From NCBI GenBank assembly GCA_965262665.1, contig CBDHFR010000004.1, forward strand, positions 1 through 64,000: a stretch of DNA of 64,000 bases, given 5' to 3'. Positions 46,410-60,043 of the stretch are shown here, piece by piece. Source of the DNA: CBDBND01 sp965262665. Its GTDB lineage: Bacteria; Pseudomonadota; Alphaproteobacteria; Rhodospirillales; Rhodospirillaceae. How positions within the stretch are numbered: the stretch's first letter is position 1; every line of letters begins with the position of its first letter. Made by a program: the position numbers and the translations under genes. The notes under the pieces were generated by a model, which saw only the letters and a program-made list of their open reading frames with translations, made no database searches and had not been told where the DNA came from.

Positions 46410-47264
46410 TTGGCTGACACCATGTCAAACATTCTTACCAGCGCAACAGCGCAACTCGAAGCGGCTGGTATAGAAAACCCGAGGCTGGATGCCAGAGTTT
46501 TGCTCGCGTTCGCGACAAGCTCTTCACCCGATGAAATGCTTCTTCATGCGTCGCAAAAAATATCGGCAGCAGAAATCAAATCATTTGAAGCGTTCCTCCA
46601 ACGTCGGCTTGTTGGTGAACCCATAAGTCGCATACAGGGTGAACGGGAATTTTGGGGTCAATCGTTCAAACTGTCAGCTCATACACTTGATCCCCGTCCA
46701 GATTCGGAAACCCTTGTGGACACTGTTAGGTCGTTGGCCAATGAATGGACCTTGCCCCCTCAAACCATTCTTGATCTCGGCACGGGCACTGGTTGTTTGC
46801 TCCTCGCCCTACTCTTAGAATTTCCGAACGCATCCGGTATGGGTGTGGATATCTCTCCCGAGGCCGTTCAAACAGCACAGGACAATGCAAATTCTCTTGG
46901 AATGACTGGCCGAGCCACCTTCAAGGTCGGCGATTGGACATCTGATGTAGACGGTATTTTTGATGTAATAGTCTGTAATCCGCCTTATGTCCGGACCGGT
47001 GATATAGATACTCTGCAACCCGAAGTCCGTTTGTTTGACCCAATAAAGGCGTTGGATGGCGGAAATGACGGACTTTCCTGTTATCGTAGCCTCTTGCGTG
47101 GTTGTGGTGACCACCTGCGAACGGGCGGATTGATGGTATTAGAGATCAGCGATGATCTCGCAGGCGACGTCAAAGCATTGATTCGCTCCAATGGTTTTAT
47201 CCGAATCGAAGCACACCGCGATTTAGCCAGTCACGTGCGTTGCTTATCTTTTTCCAGCGCATAA
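46410..47264 (+). CDS. prmC: Release factor glutamine methyltransferase
   Basis: 284 residues from TTG 46410; an ATG at 46422 (MSNILTSATAQLEA) is also possible. It has an N-terminal helical domain, then the SAM loop ILDLGTGTGCLLLALL and the catalytic NPPY (VIVCNPPYVRTGDI). It methylates the GGQ glutamine of RF1 and RF2. Directly after prfA, as expected for a functional pair. The 47265-47492 gap has no gene but may hold a promoter for the next one. Confidence 0.96.
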   Translation: MADTMSNILTSATAQLEAAGIENPRLDARVLLAFATSSSPDEMLLHASQKISAAEIKSFEAFLQRRLVGEPISRIQGEREFWGQSFKLSAHTLDPRPDSETLVDTVRSLANEWTLPPQTILDLGTGTGCLLLALLLEFPNASGMGVDISPEAVQTAQDNANSLGMTGRATFKVGDWTSDVDGIFDVIVCNPPYVRTGDIDTLQPEVRLFDPIKALDGGNDGLSCYRSLLRGCGDHLRTGGLMVLEISDDLAGDVKALIRSNGFIRIEAHRDLASHVRCLSFSSA

Positions 47265-47492
47265 AAAAAAGGTTGAAAATGCGATCAGGCCCGCTACCAT
47301 CATTCCGTTATCAAGGTCCTTGAAGGGATTAGCCAGTAAATGGCCTATGTAGGACTTTGATAGGAGCGGTAGGTGCCGTTCCCAGTCAACTCCCTTATTA
47401 AACGCTCGGGAGCCGCTAGACGGGATAAAGTACCGTTGCGGTTATGGCTGTACTAAGAGGAATTTGATCCAACAATTCGGCAAAAGACATCA

Positions 47493-48044
47493 ATGTCCAA
47501 GTCATCCGGTCCAAAAGGACGGGGTCGTAACCGCAACAACAGCGGGAGACGCCCTCAAAATCGAGGTGGAAACTTCGATGCTAATAGTGGTCGCAATCGT
47601 GGCAATGCTCAGCAGCTCATGGACAAGTACTTAACCCTTGCCCGCGATGCTGCATCACAGGGCGACCGTATCGCGGCCGAAAACTTCTTTCAGCATGCTG
47701 ATCATTATTATCGCGTCGTCTATGCGCGCAACGAACAGCAAGAAGCACGGCGGCTGCCGGCAAATAATGGAGAGGCGGAAAACGCCCAAGATCCAATCCC
47801 GGTGCAATCCATGGACGATGGTAAGGGCCCTGTCGGACTGGTTGGTGAAGCCAATACAGAAAGTGCTGTTCAACCTAGAACCAACGGCAGCGAAGCAACG
47901 GACAATGACGGCTCAGTTGATCTGTCCGGAGCACAGGATGCAGTTGGGGATGTTTCTGAAGTCAAAAAACCCCGTCGCGGCCGTCCGTCCAAAAAAGACA
48001 AGCAAAGTGACAGTGATTCTCCAGCGCCGGAAGCTGCAGAATAA
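47493..48044 (+). CDS. DUF4167 domain protein
   Basis: 183 residues. A Gly/Arg/Asn-rich basic start (KGRGRNRNNSGRRPQNRGG) leads to the DUF4167 core NAQQLMDKYLTLARDAASQG and AAENFFQHADHYYRVVYARN. The rest is an acidic, low-complexity tail ending with a basic KPRRGRPSKKDK (AT-hook-like) segment. This is an alphaproteobacterial protein found between prmC and clpB, probably nucleic-acid binding; no proven role. A GC hairpin at about 48050-48080 could be a terminator. Confidence 0.93.
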   Translation: MSKSSGPKGRGRNRNNSGRRPQNRGGNFDANSGRNRGNAQQLMDKYLTLARDAASQGDRIAAENFFQHADHYYRVVYARNEQQEARRLPANNGEAENAQDPIPVQSMDDGKGPVGLVGEANTESAVQPRTNGSEATDNDGSVDLSGAQDAVGDVSEVKKPRRGRPSKKDKQSDSDSPAPEAAE

Positions 48045-48209
48045 GTGTATTTGCGGCGCTATTTTTACCTTCAGCCGCAATAAATGACGCCCGCCGGTCT
48101 TGCGGGTATTCCCAAAGACCCCAATATTACGTGCTCAACCCAGATGAGGGCCGAATCGCTCGCCAAATACGGGGGCTTGCGGCTTGTCTGACAAAAGGGA
48201 TTGTGCGCT

Positions 48210-50720
48210 ATGAACATTGATTCGCTGACCGAGCGACCGAAAGGGTTTTTGCAGTCGGCTCAGTCGATTGCCCTGCGTGAAAATCATCAGCAAATTAATC
48301 CACTCCACCTACTCAAGGCGCTTCTTGACGACAAGGAGGGCCAAGCTGCCCGATTGATTGACGCTGCCAGCGGTGATTCAAAACGCGCACTCTCACTTAC
48401 GGATCAAGCTCTTGAGAAACTGCCGAAAGTAGAAGGGTCAAGTGCCCAGATGTACTTTTCGCAGGACCTCGCCCGGGCGGTAGACCAGGCTGTCCAGCTG
48501 TCCAAAAAAGCCGGCGACGCTTATGTCATCACGGAATACTTGCTCCTGGCACTCAGCTTCGATTCGGAGTCCGACGCCGGAAAAATACTGTCCCAGGCCA
48601 ATCTCACACCCCAGGCCCTAAACAACGCGATCAACGAAGTCCGCCCGCAACGGAAAGCTGGATCCTGTCATCGGCCGTGACGAAGAGATCAGGCGGACGA
48701 TCCAGGTTTTGTCACGGCGCACCAAGAACAACCCCGTCCTTATTGGTGAACCCGGTGTCGGGAAGACGGCCATCGTTGAAGGCCTCGCCTTGCGCATCAT
48801 CAACGGTGATGTTCCGGAGAGCCTGGAACAGAAGTCTTTGCTCACCTTAGACCTAGGCGCTCTTATTGCTGGAGCTAAATTTCGCGGCGAGTTTGAAGAA
48901 CGCCTAAAAGCCGTGTTGAACGAGGTCACCGCAGCGGCTGGCCAGATCATTCTGTTTATTGATGAAATGCACACTCTAGTCGGTGCCGGCGCTGCAGAAG
49001 GCGCCATGGATGCCTCAAACCTCCTGAAACCTGCACTTGCCCGCGGCGAACTGCATTGTATTGGCGCCACAACATTGGATGAATACCGCAAACACGTTGA
49101 AAAAGATGCAGCGCTAGCACGGCGGTTCCAGCCCCTGTTTGTGACCGAACCCACCGTTGAAGACACAATCTCAATTCTGCGCGGCATCAAAGAAAAATAC
49201 GAAATGCATCACGGGGTGCGGATCTCAGACAGCGCCTTGGTTGCGGCCACCTCACTATCCAACCGCTACATTACAGACCGCTTTCTGCCCGACAAGGCGA
49301 TCGATCTTATGGATGAGTCGGCGAGCCGGCTGCGTATGGAAGTGGATTCCAAGCCGGAAGAACTGGACGAACTCGATCGCAAGATCATTCAACTCAAGAT
49401 CGAACGGGAAGCGCTAAAAAGGAAAAAGACGCGGCACCCCAGGACCGGCTTGAAAAGCTTTCTGACGAACTCGCGGAGTTGGAAGGGAAGTCTGGGTCCC
49501 TAACGGAGAAGTGGCAAAACGATAAAAATAAACTGGCCGATGCAACGCGGGTTAAGGAAGAACTAGAACAGGCACGTTTCTCTTTGGATCATGCGATGCG
49601 ATCCAGTGAATATGATAAAGCTGGCCAGCTCCAGCACCAAGTCATTCCTAAACTTGAGCGCCGCTTGGCGGAGGCCGAGCGGCAAAATGGTGCGGCTGTT
49701 GTCAATGAAGAGGTGACAACTGAACACATCGCCAGTGTGGTTTCGCGGTGGACAGGCGTTCCCGTCGACAAGATGCTCGAGGGGGAACGGGAGAAACTGC
49801 TGCGCATGGAAGAAGCCATTGGCAAACGCGTGATTGGACAGGACGAAGCCATCGCGGCGGTATCCAATGCAGTGCGACGCTCGCGGGCGGGTCTACAGGA
49901 TCCCAACCGGCCCATCGGCTCCTTCCTATTCCTGGGGCCCACGGGTGTTGGCAAAACAGAACTAACAAAAGCCTTAGCGGAATTTCTCTTTGACGACGAT
50001 ACCGCCATGGTCCGCGTAGACATGTCTGAGTACATGGAAAAGCATGCGGTTGCTCGACTGATCGGCGCACCGCCAGGATATGTGGGTTATGAGCAAGGCG
50101 GTTCACTCACCGAGGCCGTGCGCCGCCGGCCTTATCAAGTCATTCTGTTCGATGAGGCCGAGAAGGCACATCTCGACGTTTTCAACGTCCTCCTCCAGGT
50201 CCTGGACGATGGCCGCTTGACCGACGGCCAAGGCCAAACGGTGGATTTCCGCAATACTTTGATCGTTATGACGTCAAACCTTGGATCGGACATACTCGCG
50301 GCACAAAGTGACGGGGCTGATCCTGAAGAAATTCGCGAAGATGTCATGGACATTGTCCGCGCCGCCTTTCGGCCCGAGTTTCTCAATCGATTGGATGAGA
50401 TCCTTCTGTTCCATCGTTTGAGCGAAGATCAGATGGGGAGCATTGTCGAGATTCAGATCGCCCGCTTGGCAGATCAGCTGGGTGAGCAAGACATCAAACT
50501 TGAGATCGATGACGCTGCCACGGATTGGCTCAGCAAACATGGGTATGATCCCGTGTACGGTGCTCGTCCTCTCAAAAGAATCATTCAGCGGAATGTTGAA
50601 AACATTCTCGCCACCATGGTTCTCAACGGTGAAGTGCCAGACGGCTCTACCGTGTCCGTCTCTGCTTTAGCGGATGGTTTGACCATCAATGGGCATCAAG
50701 TCGACACTAAAGCAGCCTGA
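48210..50720 (+). pseudogene. clpB: ClpB disaggregase gene with an internal deletion and a frameshift
   Basis: Three frames make up one ClpB. The N-domain runs from 48210 to about 48650 (SLTERPKGFLQSAQSIALRE). NBD1 has Walker A GEPGVGKTAI and Walker B IILFIDEMH (48655-49430). The coiled-coil M-domain and NBD2 (49440-50720) have Walker A GPTGVGKTEL, VILFDEAEKAH and NAVRRSRAGLQDPNRPIGSF. Near 48645-48655 the linker between N-domain and NBD1 (about 30 residues in other ClpB proteins, ending GKLDPVIGRDEE) is missing and the frame changes. Near 49420 an A6 run appears as A5, breaking the frame again. As written no functional chaperone is made. Either real loss or assembly error in an important gene. 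Confidence 0.9.
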
Positions 50721-50739
50721 AGAAAAACCGAACTCGTCC

Positions 50740-50906
50740 TTACTTGACTGACCGCGTTGCCTTCTCGTCATTCAAGAACGCGAGATCCCGGGTATTAACC
50801 AGGCGTGCCCACTTCTCATCGACAGCGGCACGGTGGGTTTGAAATTCAGCGAGCTCCTGACCGTCGAGCGTCTTATACCAGCGGTCGTTGAGATTGATTC
50901 TCTTTT
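50740..50906 (-). pseudogene. C-terminal fragment of an unidentified gene
   Basis: The minus frame from the IS630 boundary reads NLNDRWYKTLDGQELAEFQT, then HRAAVDEKWARLVNTRDLAF and LNDEKATRSVK before TAA at 50740. It is clearly protein-like and converges on clpB with 19 bp between stops. The upstream part was replaced when an IS630 element inserted at the TA at 50906-50907. I do not recognise the family. Confidence 0.55.
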
Positions 50907-50955
50907 AGGGATTCCCCACGGCGCAATGATGTGATTCATAGAAAGCCGGCTTTAA

Positions 50956-51216
50956 ATGGAGGATTTGATGTCGGCGAAGATCCCGTTGCGAACGGACTAT
51001 GACGCGGTCCAAGCGCGGGCCTTGGCGCGCAAAGCGACAGATCCCAATCAGGTGCGCCGCCTTCTGGCGATTGCGGCGGTTTATGATGGCATGAACCGTA
51101 GGGATGCGGCGGCGGTTGGCGGCATGGACCGCCAGAGCCTGCGCGACTGGGTGTACCGGTTCAATCAGGCAGGCCCCGAGGGCCTGCACGACCACAAATC
51201 TCCCGGCGCGGTTCCG
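50956..51216 (+). pseudogene. IS630 transposase N-terminal fragment (left element)
   Basis: About 87 residues: an HTH of the IS630 type, RTDYDAVQARALARKATDPN, RRLLAIAAVYDGMNRRDAAA and RQSLRDWVYRFNQAGPEGLH, up to DHKSPGAV. The DDE domain is absent because of the fusion at 51217. Confidence 0.85.
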
Positions 51217-51659
51217 ATCCTGCCGACCCGCTCGGGATGGGCCGGGAGCCGGGCCTGACGTTGGCGCCAAACCACGCGTGCTGCCTGCCCATCCGCGCGT
51301 TCCTGTTCACTGGCGTGGGCGGTTTTTTTAAAGCTGATCTTGCGCGCGCGGAACCAGTCATTAATCGTCGAAGTCGGCGCAATCACTTGGTGAACTTCGT
51401 CCAGACGCTCAGACAGCTCTTGCAGTGTCGGGTCTGGCGTCTCCTTAATCCAGCGCAGGATATCCTCGCCGTAAGGATCAAGACGGCGCTGGCGCGACGG
51501 CCGTGGCTTGACCGCGACAGTCCCCTCGTCTTCATATCGCCCGACATCCCGCACCGCCGAGCTTGCGCTCACCTCAAAAAGGGCCGCCGCCTGACGGCGC
51601 GACATGCCCGACGCCACTTTCCTCGCCAAACGAATACGCAGGTCTTCCGATACAGCCAC
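51217..51659 (-). pseudogene. IS630 transposase N-terminal fragment (copy 2 of the 8382 element)
   Basis: About 147 in-frame residues starting MAVSEDLRIRLARKVASGMS, with KPRPSRQRRLDPYGEDILRW and PTSTINDWFRARKISFKKTA, ending at AHPERVGRIG where the fusion begins. Unlike the copy at 8397-9358 it has no frameshift at the RLDP-YGEDIL point, which shows that copy 1 carries the mutation. Confidence 0.88.
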
Positions 51660-52165
51660 GATGCCCCCGCCAAAGCGGCTATCGAATCAGTCCGCCAAGA
51701 CCATGACAACAAAATTTTGATTCATTCAACCTCGGAAACGCTCTAGAACGGCACCCACACAGACATACCAAACCGCGTTCGGTTGCAAACCGTGTCCCAT
51801 ATTGTCCCTCGCGTTTCGCGGCTCTCTCTGGCTTTTATGATTTTGGTGTGGACCCCACCACTGTCCACATAACCCCTTGATTCTTTTGAAGAATATGCTT
51901 GATCGTCGGACTCCTGTCAATATGCAGGGACCATTGGATCCGACGTGGGTGGTGTGTCGTGGCAACTAGGACCCTCATTTTTAACGGCCAACTACTTGGT
52001 ACGGTGAGGGCTAGTCCCAAAAATCCTAGGATTTGTGCGAGTTTCGTTTGACAGACTCAATTCCGAAACATATATTCCAACATTCGCGCTGAGGGCATGG
52101 CCTTTTGCCGTTCAGCGTATCCAGTGCTTTGAAATCACTGGGTTTTTTATACTTAAAATCCGGGC

Positions 52166-52194
52166 TTGACGTTGGGTAGGTGACCGTTTAGAAC
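52166..52194 (+). promoter_or_regulatory. Likely rRNA operon promoter
   Basis: TTGACG (-35, 52166-52171), 17-bp spacer, TAGAAC (-10, 52189-52194), followed by a GC-rich CCCGCG discriminator as in stringently controlled rRNA promoters. It is 228 bp before 16S. The 51746-52165 stretch upstream holds no gene that I can support. Confidence 0.65.
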
Positions 52195-52202
52195 CCGCGT
52201 CT

Positions 52203-52247
52203 CCCGCACGGAAGGGCCTTCTGGACTCAGAAGTGCGGGCGTTTTTT
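52203..52247 (+). terminator. Terminator-like hairpin in the rRNA leader
   Basis: CCCGCAC (52203-52209) pairs with GTGCGGG (52233-52239), with a small TTCTG/CAGAA inner stem, followed by CGTTTTTTG. It stands right after the putative promoter and before boxA, so it could act as an attenuator, or could end transcription from upstream. Confidence 0.5.
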
Positions 52248-52291
52248 GAGCGGTACAGGGATCTTTGTCCCCCTGGCTCGTTCAGGTTAAG

Positions 52292-52303
52292 TGCTCTTTG
52301 ACA
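52292..52303 (+). promoter_or_regulatory. boxA antitermination site in the 16S leader
   Basis: TGCTCTTTGACA matches the bacterial boxA consensus bound by NusB-S10 and ensures full transcription of rRNA. A related ATCTTTGACATTG is at 54378-54390 before 23S. Confidence 0.75.
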
Positions 52304-52421
52304 TTGTAAAGAGATCTAGAAAGGGATGCGTAGGCGGCGGTCCGCTCGTCGGACGTTGTCAACGCATCTACGCATCACCATTAAATTGTGTGAAGTGTTT
52401 GTGCAGGGGCAACTCCAAGTC

Positions 52422-53920
<1,499 letters not shown>

Positions 53921-54058
53921 AAGGATGTTCTGTGGAGCAATCTGCAGACTTCTTGCATACAACGCCGGTTTCGGCCGGCAAACCTAGCGGTGGATCGCCG
54001 TCTTCGTATCCCTTTCATTCCGATAAGACTACGTGCAGGCCGCGCGTAACCAGTTCTT

Positions 54059-54135
<77 letters not shown>

Positions 54136-54174
54136 TATTTTGTTCCGCTTCTCAGAGCGGATGCCGAACTTCAC

Positions 54175-54250
54175 GGGGCCATAGCTCAGCTGGGAGAGCG
54201 CCGGCTTTGCAAGCCGGAGGTCGTCGGTTCGATCCCGTCTGGCTCCACCA
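54175..54250 (+). tRNA. tRNA-Ala (UGC)
   Basis: 76 nt with CCA encoded; anticodon TGC in CTTTGCAAG, acceptor GGGGCCA/TGGCTCC. The second spacer tRNA. Just downstream a 14-base AAGACATGCAGGCC unit is repeated in tandem (54290-54320). Confidence 0.97.
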
Positions 54251-54377
54251 GTTCGGGCCAAACGGGGAACGGACCAAGAAATACTGGCCAAGACATGCAG
54301 GCCAAGACATGCAGGCCAAGACTTATCGGAACGAACACGAGTTTTGCCGGCACTCTAACGTCAGCCGGTGATGTGAG

Positions 54378-54390
54378 ATCTTTGACATTG
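54378..54390 (+). promoter_or_regulatory. boxA-like site before 23S
   Basis: ATCTTTGACATTG repeats the leader boxA context 130 bp upstream of 23S, as usual for spacer antitermination sites. Confidence 0.6.
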
Positions 54391-54514
54391 TGAATAGATG
54401 AATGAATGCCGTGGACGTTCCGGTCCTTTCCGTCCGGACGTCCAAATTAAGTTGGCCGCATGTTTGGCCGTCGATTTGATTTCTTTAATCATGTTGGCGT
54501 CTGAGTATGCGGGA

Positions 54515-57250
<2,736 letters not shown>

Positions 57251-57321
57251 CCCGCATGCTCAGACGCCAACTTACTTACGCTTAATTACGTAATGGCATT
57301 CATTGTTGCTTTGATCTTGGA

Positions 57322-57440
57322 CGACCTGGTGGTTATTGCGGGGACGAAACACCCGATCCCATCCCGAACTCGGACGTGAAAAGCCTCAGCGCCGATGGTA
57401 CTGCATCTTAAGGTGTGGAAGAGTAGGTCGCTGCCAGGTC
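57322..57440 (+). rRNA. rrf: 5S ribosomal RNA
   Basis: About 119 nt: GACCTGGTGGTTATTGCGGG start, CCCGATCCCATCCCGAACTC loop, and GTCGCTGCCAGGTC closing the terminal stem. Confidence 0.95.
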
Positions 57441-57567
57441 TTCTAAGCTCAAGGCAAAGTGGAACTTAGGTTCCGCCGTCTATTTGCGATGTCACCGCTG
57501 CTGCCCCGCGCATGTTCCAGAACGCGTATTCTCAACCGGCAGCACCGGTGAGCCCGTCAGTCCTTGG

Positions 57568-57644
<77 letters not shown>

Positions 57645-57715
57645 AAGAATCCCATTTATTACAATAAGTTATAGGGGATTTTATTTCCAACCTTATCGGC
57701 ATAATTTGTTCAGGT

Positions 57716-57762
57716 ACCGCATAGGTACTGTTTTATTTCCAACTTGTGCGCAGTTGTGCGCA
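57716..57762 (+). repeat. 47-bp direct repeat, left copy (possible attachment site)
   Basis: ACCGCATAGGTAC is followed by an AT-rich part and TGTGCGCAGTTGTGCGCA. It matches 60640-60686 at 37 of 47 positions without gaps and in the same orientation. It lies 72 bp beyond tRNA-fMet and brackets a segment with two integrase fragments. Confidence 0.6.
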
Positions 57763-57850
57763 TCATATTTATCCTCTGATCACTGCGTCTTGACTGCTTA
57801 CGGTGATGTGTTGGCCATTGGCATCAGTAGGCTGTAAATCCCGGAGCAAT

Positions 57851-58105
57851 TGTCAATGGCGGCGCAAAATTGGGCCATTAGGGCGGCGTAAAAGTATGCC
57901 AGTTTCGGAAGTAGCGGACGGATTGGATTCAGGTGTGCGCCCGGGGACCAGCGGCTCCGCATGTAGCAAGCGAGTTCCCGGACGCATTGCTCCGTGAGGG
58001 GCAATTTCTGTTCAGGGTTTTTGTTTGGTTTTGCGGCTTTGCGCGAGGCAGTAGCTTTCGCCGTTCATCTCCAGGATGGAGACATGATGCGTGAGCCTGT
58101 CGAGC
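57851..58105. repeat. istB: IS21 right-end remnant, second arm of the 255-bp inverted pair
   Basis: The reverse complement of 20434-20688: the IS end TGTCAATGGCGGCGCAAAAT, then on the minus strand the istB 3' end (LDRLTHHVSILEMNGESYCL). The istB frame breaks off at 58105 where an integrase fragment begins. Confidence 0.88.
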
Positions 58106-58314
58106 AGCGCGCTGCCTCCCGCGCCTTGGCGCTGGGCGAGAGTCTGCCGGTGATTGGTAAGCTGCTCGGGCACACCCAGGTCGAGACCACGGCGCGCTAC
58201 GCACACTTGGCGCGGGACTCGGTCAAAGACTCCGCGGCAAGGGTCGCGGCCAGCATCGGCACGGATATTCTGCCCGAGGCATCCACGTCTGGTCCCGCCG
58301 GAACGGCGGCGTGA
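58106..58314 (+). pseudogene. Tyrosine recombinase, C-terminal fragment
   Basis: About 68 residues: SRALALGESLPVIGKLLGHT, then QVETTARYAHLARD with the His (LLGH) and nucleophile Tyr (RYAHL) of phage-type integrases. The box I Arg and the HxxR Arg are missing upstream, where the frame joins the IS21 remnant. Another integrase piece is at 60366-60580. They could be parts of one broken gene but do not overlap enough to tell. Confidence 0.85.
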
Positions 58315-58333
58315 CGCCTATGAGATGCCCTTG

Positions 58334-58480
58334 CCTTTTTCAAAAACCTTACCCGCTCTTTCATCCGCCAAAGAGTACCCAGTTTCGCGCGTCGTCAAAG
58401 GAGCCAGCGCTAATTTAGAACGTAAACGCCTTGCTGGGCTTCGTCACCAACTCCGGCGGACGAGGTTTTCGCAAGGGACA
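58334..58480. repeat. R1 repeat, divergent copy with an expanded core
   Basis: Left arm TTTTTCAAAAACCTTACCCG and right arm CGGACGAGGTTTTCGCAAGG followed by GACAG, about 147 bp in all. The core is about 80 bp longer than in other copies, so something may have been inserted or the arms belong to two neighbouring copies. Confidence 0.6.
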
Positions 58481-58535
58481 GCTCTAGAAGATCTCCCAAT
58501 TCCGTTCGCTTTAGCTGCTGGGACGATTCCCTCTT

Positions 58536-59555
58536 TCACCAGTCCGCTGTCCGTCCGAAGGCGCTGGTGACGGCGAAGAGATACGAGTACGCGCCCACCG
58601 TCTGTCCCGACCCTGGAACCAGACCCGCACCTAGCCCGAGCGCCCCGACCGTCGCGCCCAGGATGTCGCCGGCCGCAGCAGACCAGACCCCTCCTGCGAT
58701 TCCCATCGACCATGACGCCAAGCTCTTGCCTACGGACCGTCCAACGGACCGCCGGTTATCGTGGGCCAGATCGGCGATCTCCTGCCTCCTCTCCAGTAGC
58801 GCGGCCTCCCGCTCCGCAGGGTCGCTGACCCGTCCAAGTTCGACCAGAAAACCCCTTAGACTGCGCATGTAGGCCTTGTGCGCTTTCCTGTGGTCCTCCC
58901 GGAGCTTGAGCACGCCCTCGAGTGGGATCGTCGACAGGTCCAGCGTCACCGGCTCCAGATCCAGCTTGACCACCCCTGCACAGGACGGCATCGGTTCCCT
59001 GGACAATGCGTCCAACAGATCAGTCGCCGCCTCGGGCCGGTCTGTCGTCGGATGTACGGCCATTCCGCGACGGTCTCCCGCTTCCCGCGCCAACTGGCCC
59101 AGGATCACCAGGATCGCCGTGCGAACCACCGGGTGGAGCGGGATCGAAACGCTGTCTTCGCTCTGCCGCGCCAACCCTCTCTGCCGGAGCTCGTCGACTA
59201 GAAACTCCGCCAGATCCGCGTCTGCTCCGTAGCCCATCCGCGACTGGGACAGTTCCGCGAAGTAGGGTTCCTCCGGCAACTCGTCAAAAACACCTCCCGC
59301 GAGCAATTCGACCATGATCTCCGACAGCTTCTCGGCCACTTCTGCGTCGATCCACTCTTTGGGTTCCAGAATTCGAAGGAGCCCCTGCTCCTCCAAAGGC
59401 CCGGCAAGCGACGGATCCGCGTCCCGATGGCGCCCTAGCATGTAGTCAGGCAGCAGAATCGCTACGTCGTCGAAGAAGAGCAGCAACGACTTTATCCAGT
59501 CCCCTTCCCCCGCCAGCCAATACGGAGCGGGGTAGTAGTAAGCGGTATCTTTCAT
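58536..59555 (-). CDS. Orphan protein resembling DUF6236
   Basis: 339 residues from ATG 59555 (MKDTAYYYPAPYWLAGEGDW), with GGAAAGAAAGA upstream; the frame is open to 59774 but without family features. An N-terminal YYYP...W(I/L)KSLLLFFDDVAILLP pattern is what I remember for DUF6236, a protein family of unknown function in accessory DNA. A basic helical middle (LKLREDHRKAHKAYMRSLRG) is followed by a Gly/Ala-rich C-terminal stretch (SWSMGIAGGVWSAAAGDILG, ATVGALGLGAGLVPGS) that could enter a membrane. The name is a suggestion. GC-rich and different from the AT-rich orphans; lies alone between R1 copies. Confidence 0.6.
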   Translation of the reverse strand: MKDTAYYYPAPYWLAGEGDWIKSLLLFFDDVAILLPDYMLGRHRDADPSLAGPLEEQGLLRILEPKEWIDAEVAEKLSEIMVELLAGGVFDELPEEPYFAELSQSRMGYGADADLAEFLVDELRQRGLARQSEDSVSIPLHPVVRTAILVILGQLAREAGDRRGMAVHPTTDRPEAATDLLDALSREPMPSCAGVVKLDLEPVTLDLSTIPLEGVLKLREDHRKAHKAYMRSLRGFLVELGRVSDPAEREAALLERRQEIADLAHDNRRSVGRSVGKSLASWSMGIAGGVWSAAAGDILGATVGALGLGAGLVPGSGQTVGAYSYLFAVTSAFGRTADW

Positions 59556-59744
59556 TCTTTCTTTCCTTCTGCTTCTCGTCGGTGCCCGACGCCCAGTTCT
59601 TTCGGACGGCGCTATTCCACAGTTCGCTTGCCCACGCAAGCCAGCTTTTAGTCTGGGCTGTGACATCCGGTCGATGCTCCGCCCGAAATCGGGCGTTGCC
59701 AACTGGTATAGAAGGAACGGCGTTAGTCGCTCCATTATGAGGTC

Positions 59745-59985
59745 CGTGAAGCGAACTTGCTGCTCCCCGGTCATCGGTTCTCCAGGTTTCCAGGATGCGT
59801 ACCACCGGCACCGAGGTGTCGGCGTCCGACGCGGGCGCGGTGACGATCACCGTGGCCGAGACCGACATGGCGAACTCGGCCAAAGCGGGATCGGCGGCCA
59901 GGAACGGCGATACCTGCACCGCCCGCCAGGTATAGTTGACGTTGACCGTGATCTGGACCTCAAGGGCGCCCGAGGCCGCGGCCAA
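59745..59985 (-). pseudogene. Possible TadE/TadG-like pilus protein fragment
   Basis: The minus frame AASGALEVQITVNVNYTWRA, VQVSPFLAADPALAEFAMSV and SATVIVTAPASD resembles the C-terminal part of TadE/TadG-type pseudopilins (V.V...Y......PFL.........LSA..). It has no signal or hydrophobic N-terminus and its upstream side is at an R1 half repeat (60016). After about 59745 the frame becomes meaningless. Confidence 0.4.
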
Positions 59986-60015
59986 CAGTTGCCGTCAGCA
60001 CCATGAACGAATTGC

Positions 60016-60043
60016 GGAGATGAGGGTTTCGGGAACGACAGGT
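60016..60043. repeat. R1 repeat, half copy
   Basis: GCGGAGATGAGGGTTTCGGG and AACGACAGG, matching the right arm of R1. A methyltransferase fragment on the minus strand ends into it. Confidence 0.5.

Larger units (their letters stand above)
50907..51745. mobile_element. Chimeric remnant of two IS630-family elements
   Basis: The left part (50907-51216) is the beginning of one IS630 element on the plus strand, terminus GGGATTCCCCACGG after a TA. The right part (51217-51745) is the right end of the element also seen at 8382-9443, with the same terminus and a TA at 51744-51745. They are fused at GATCCTGCCGACCC, so each has lost its catalytic half. The two N-termini converge. Confidence 0.8.
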
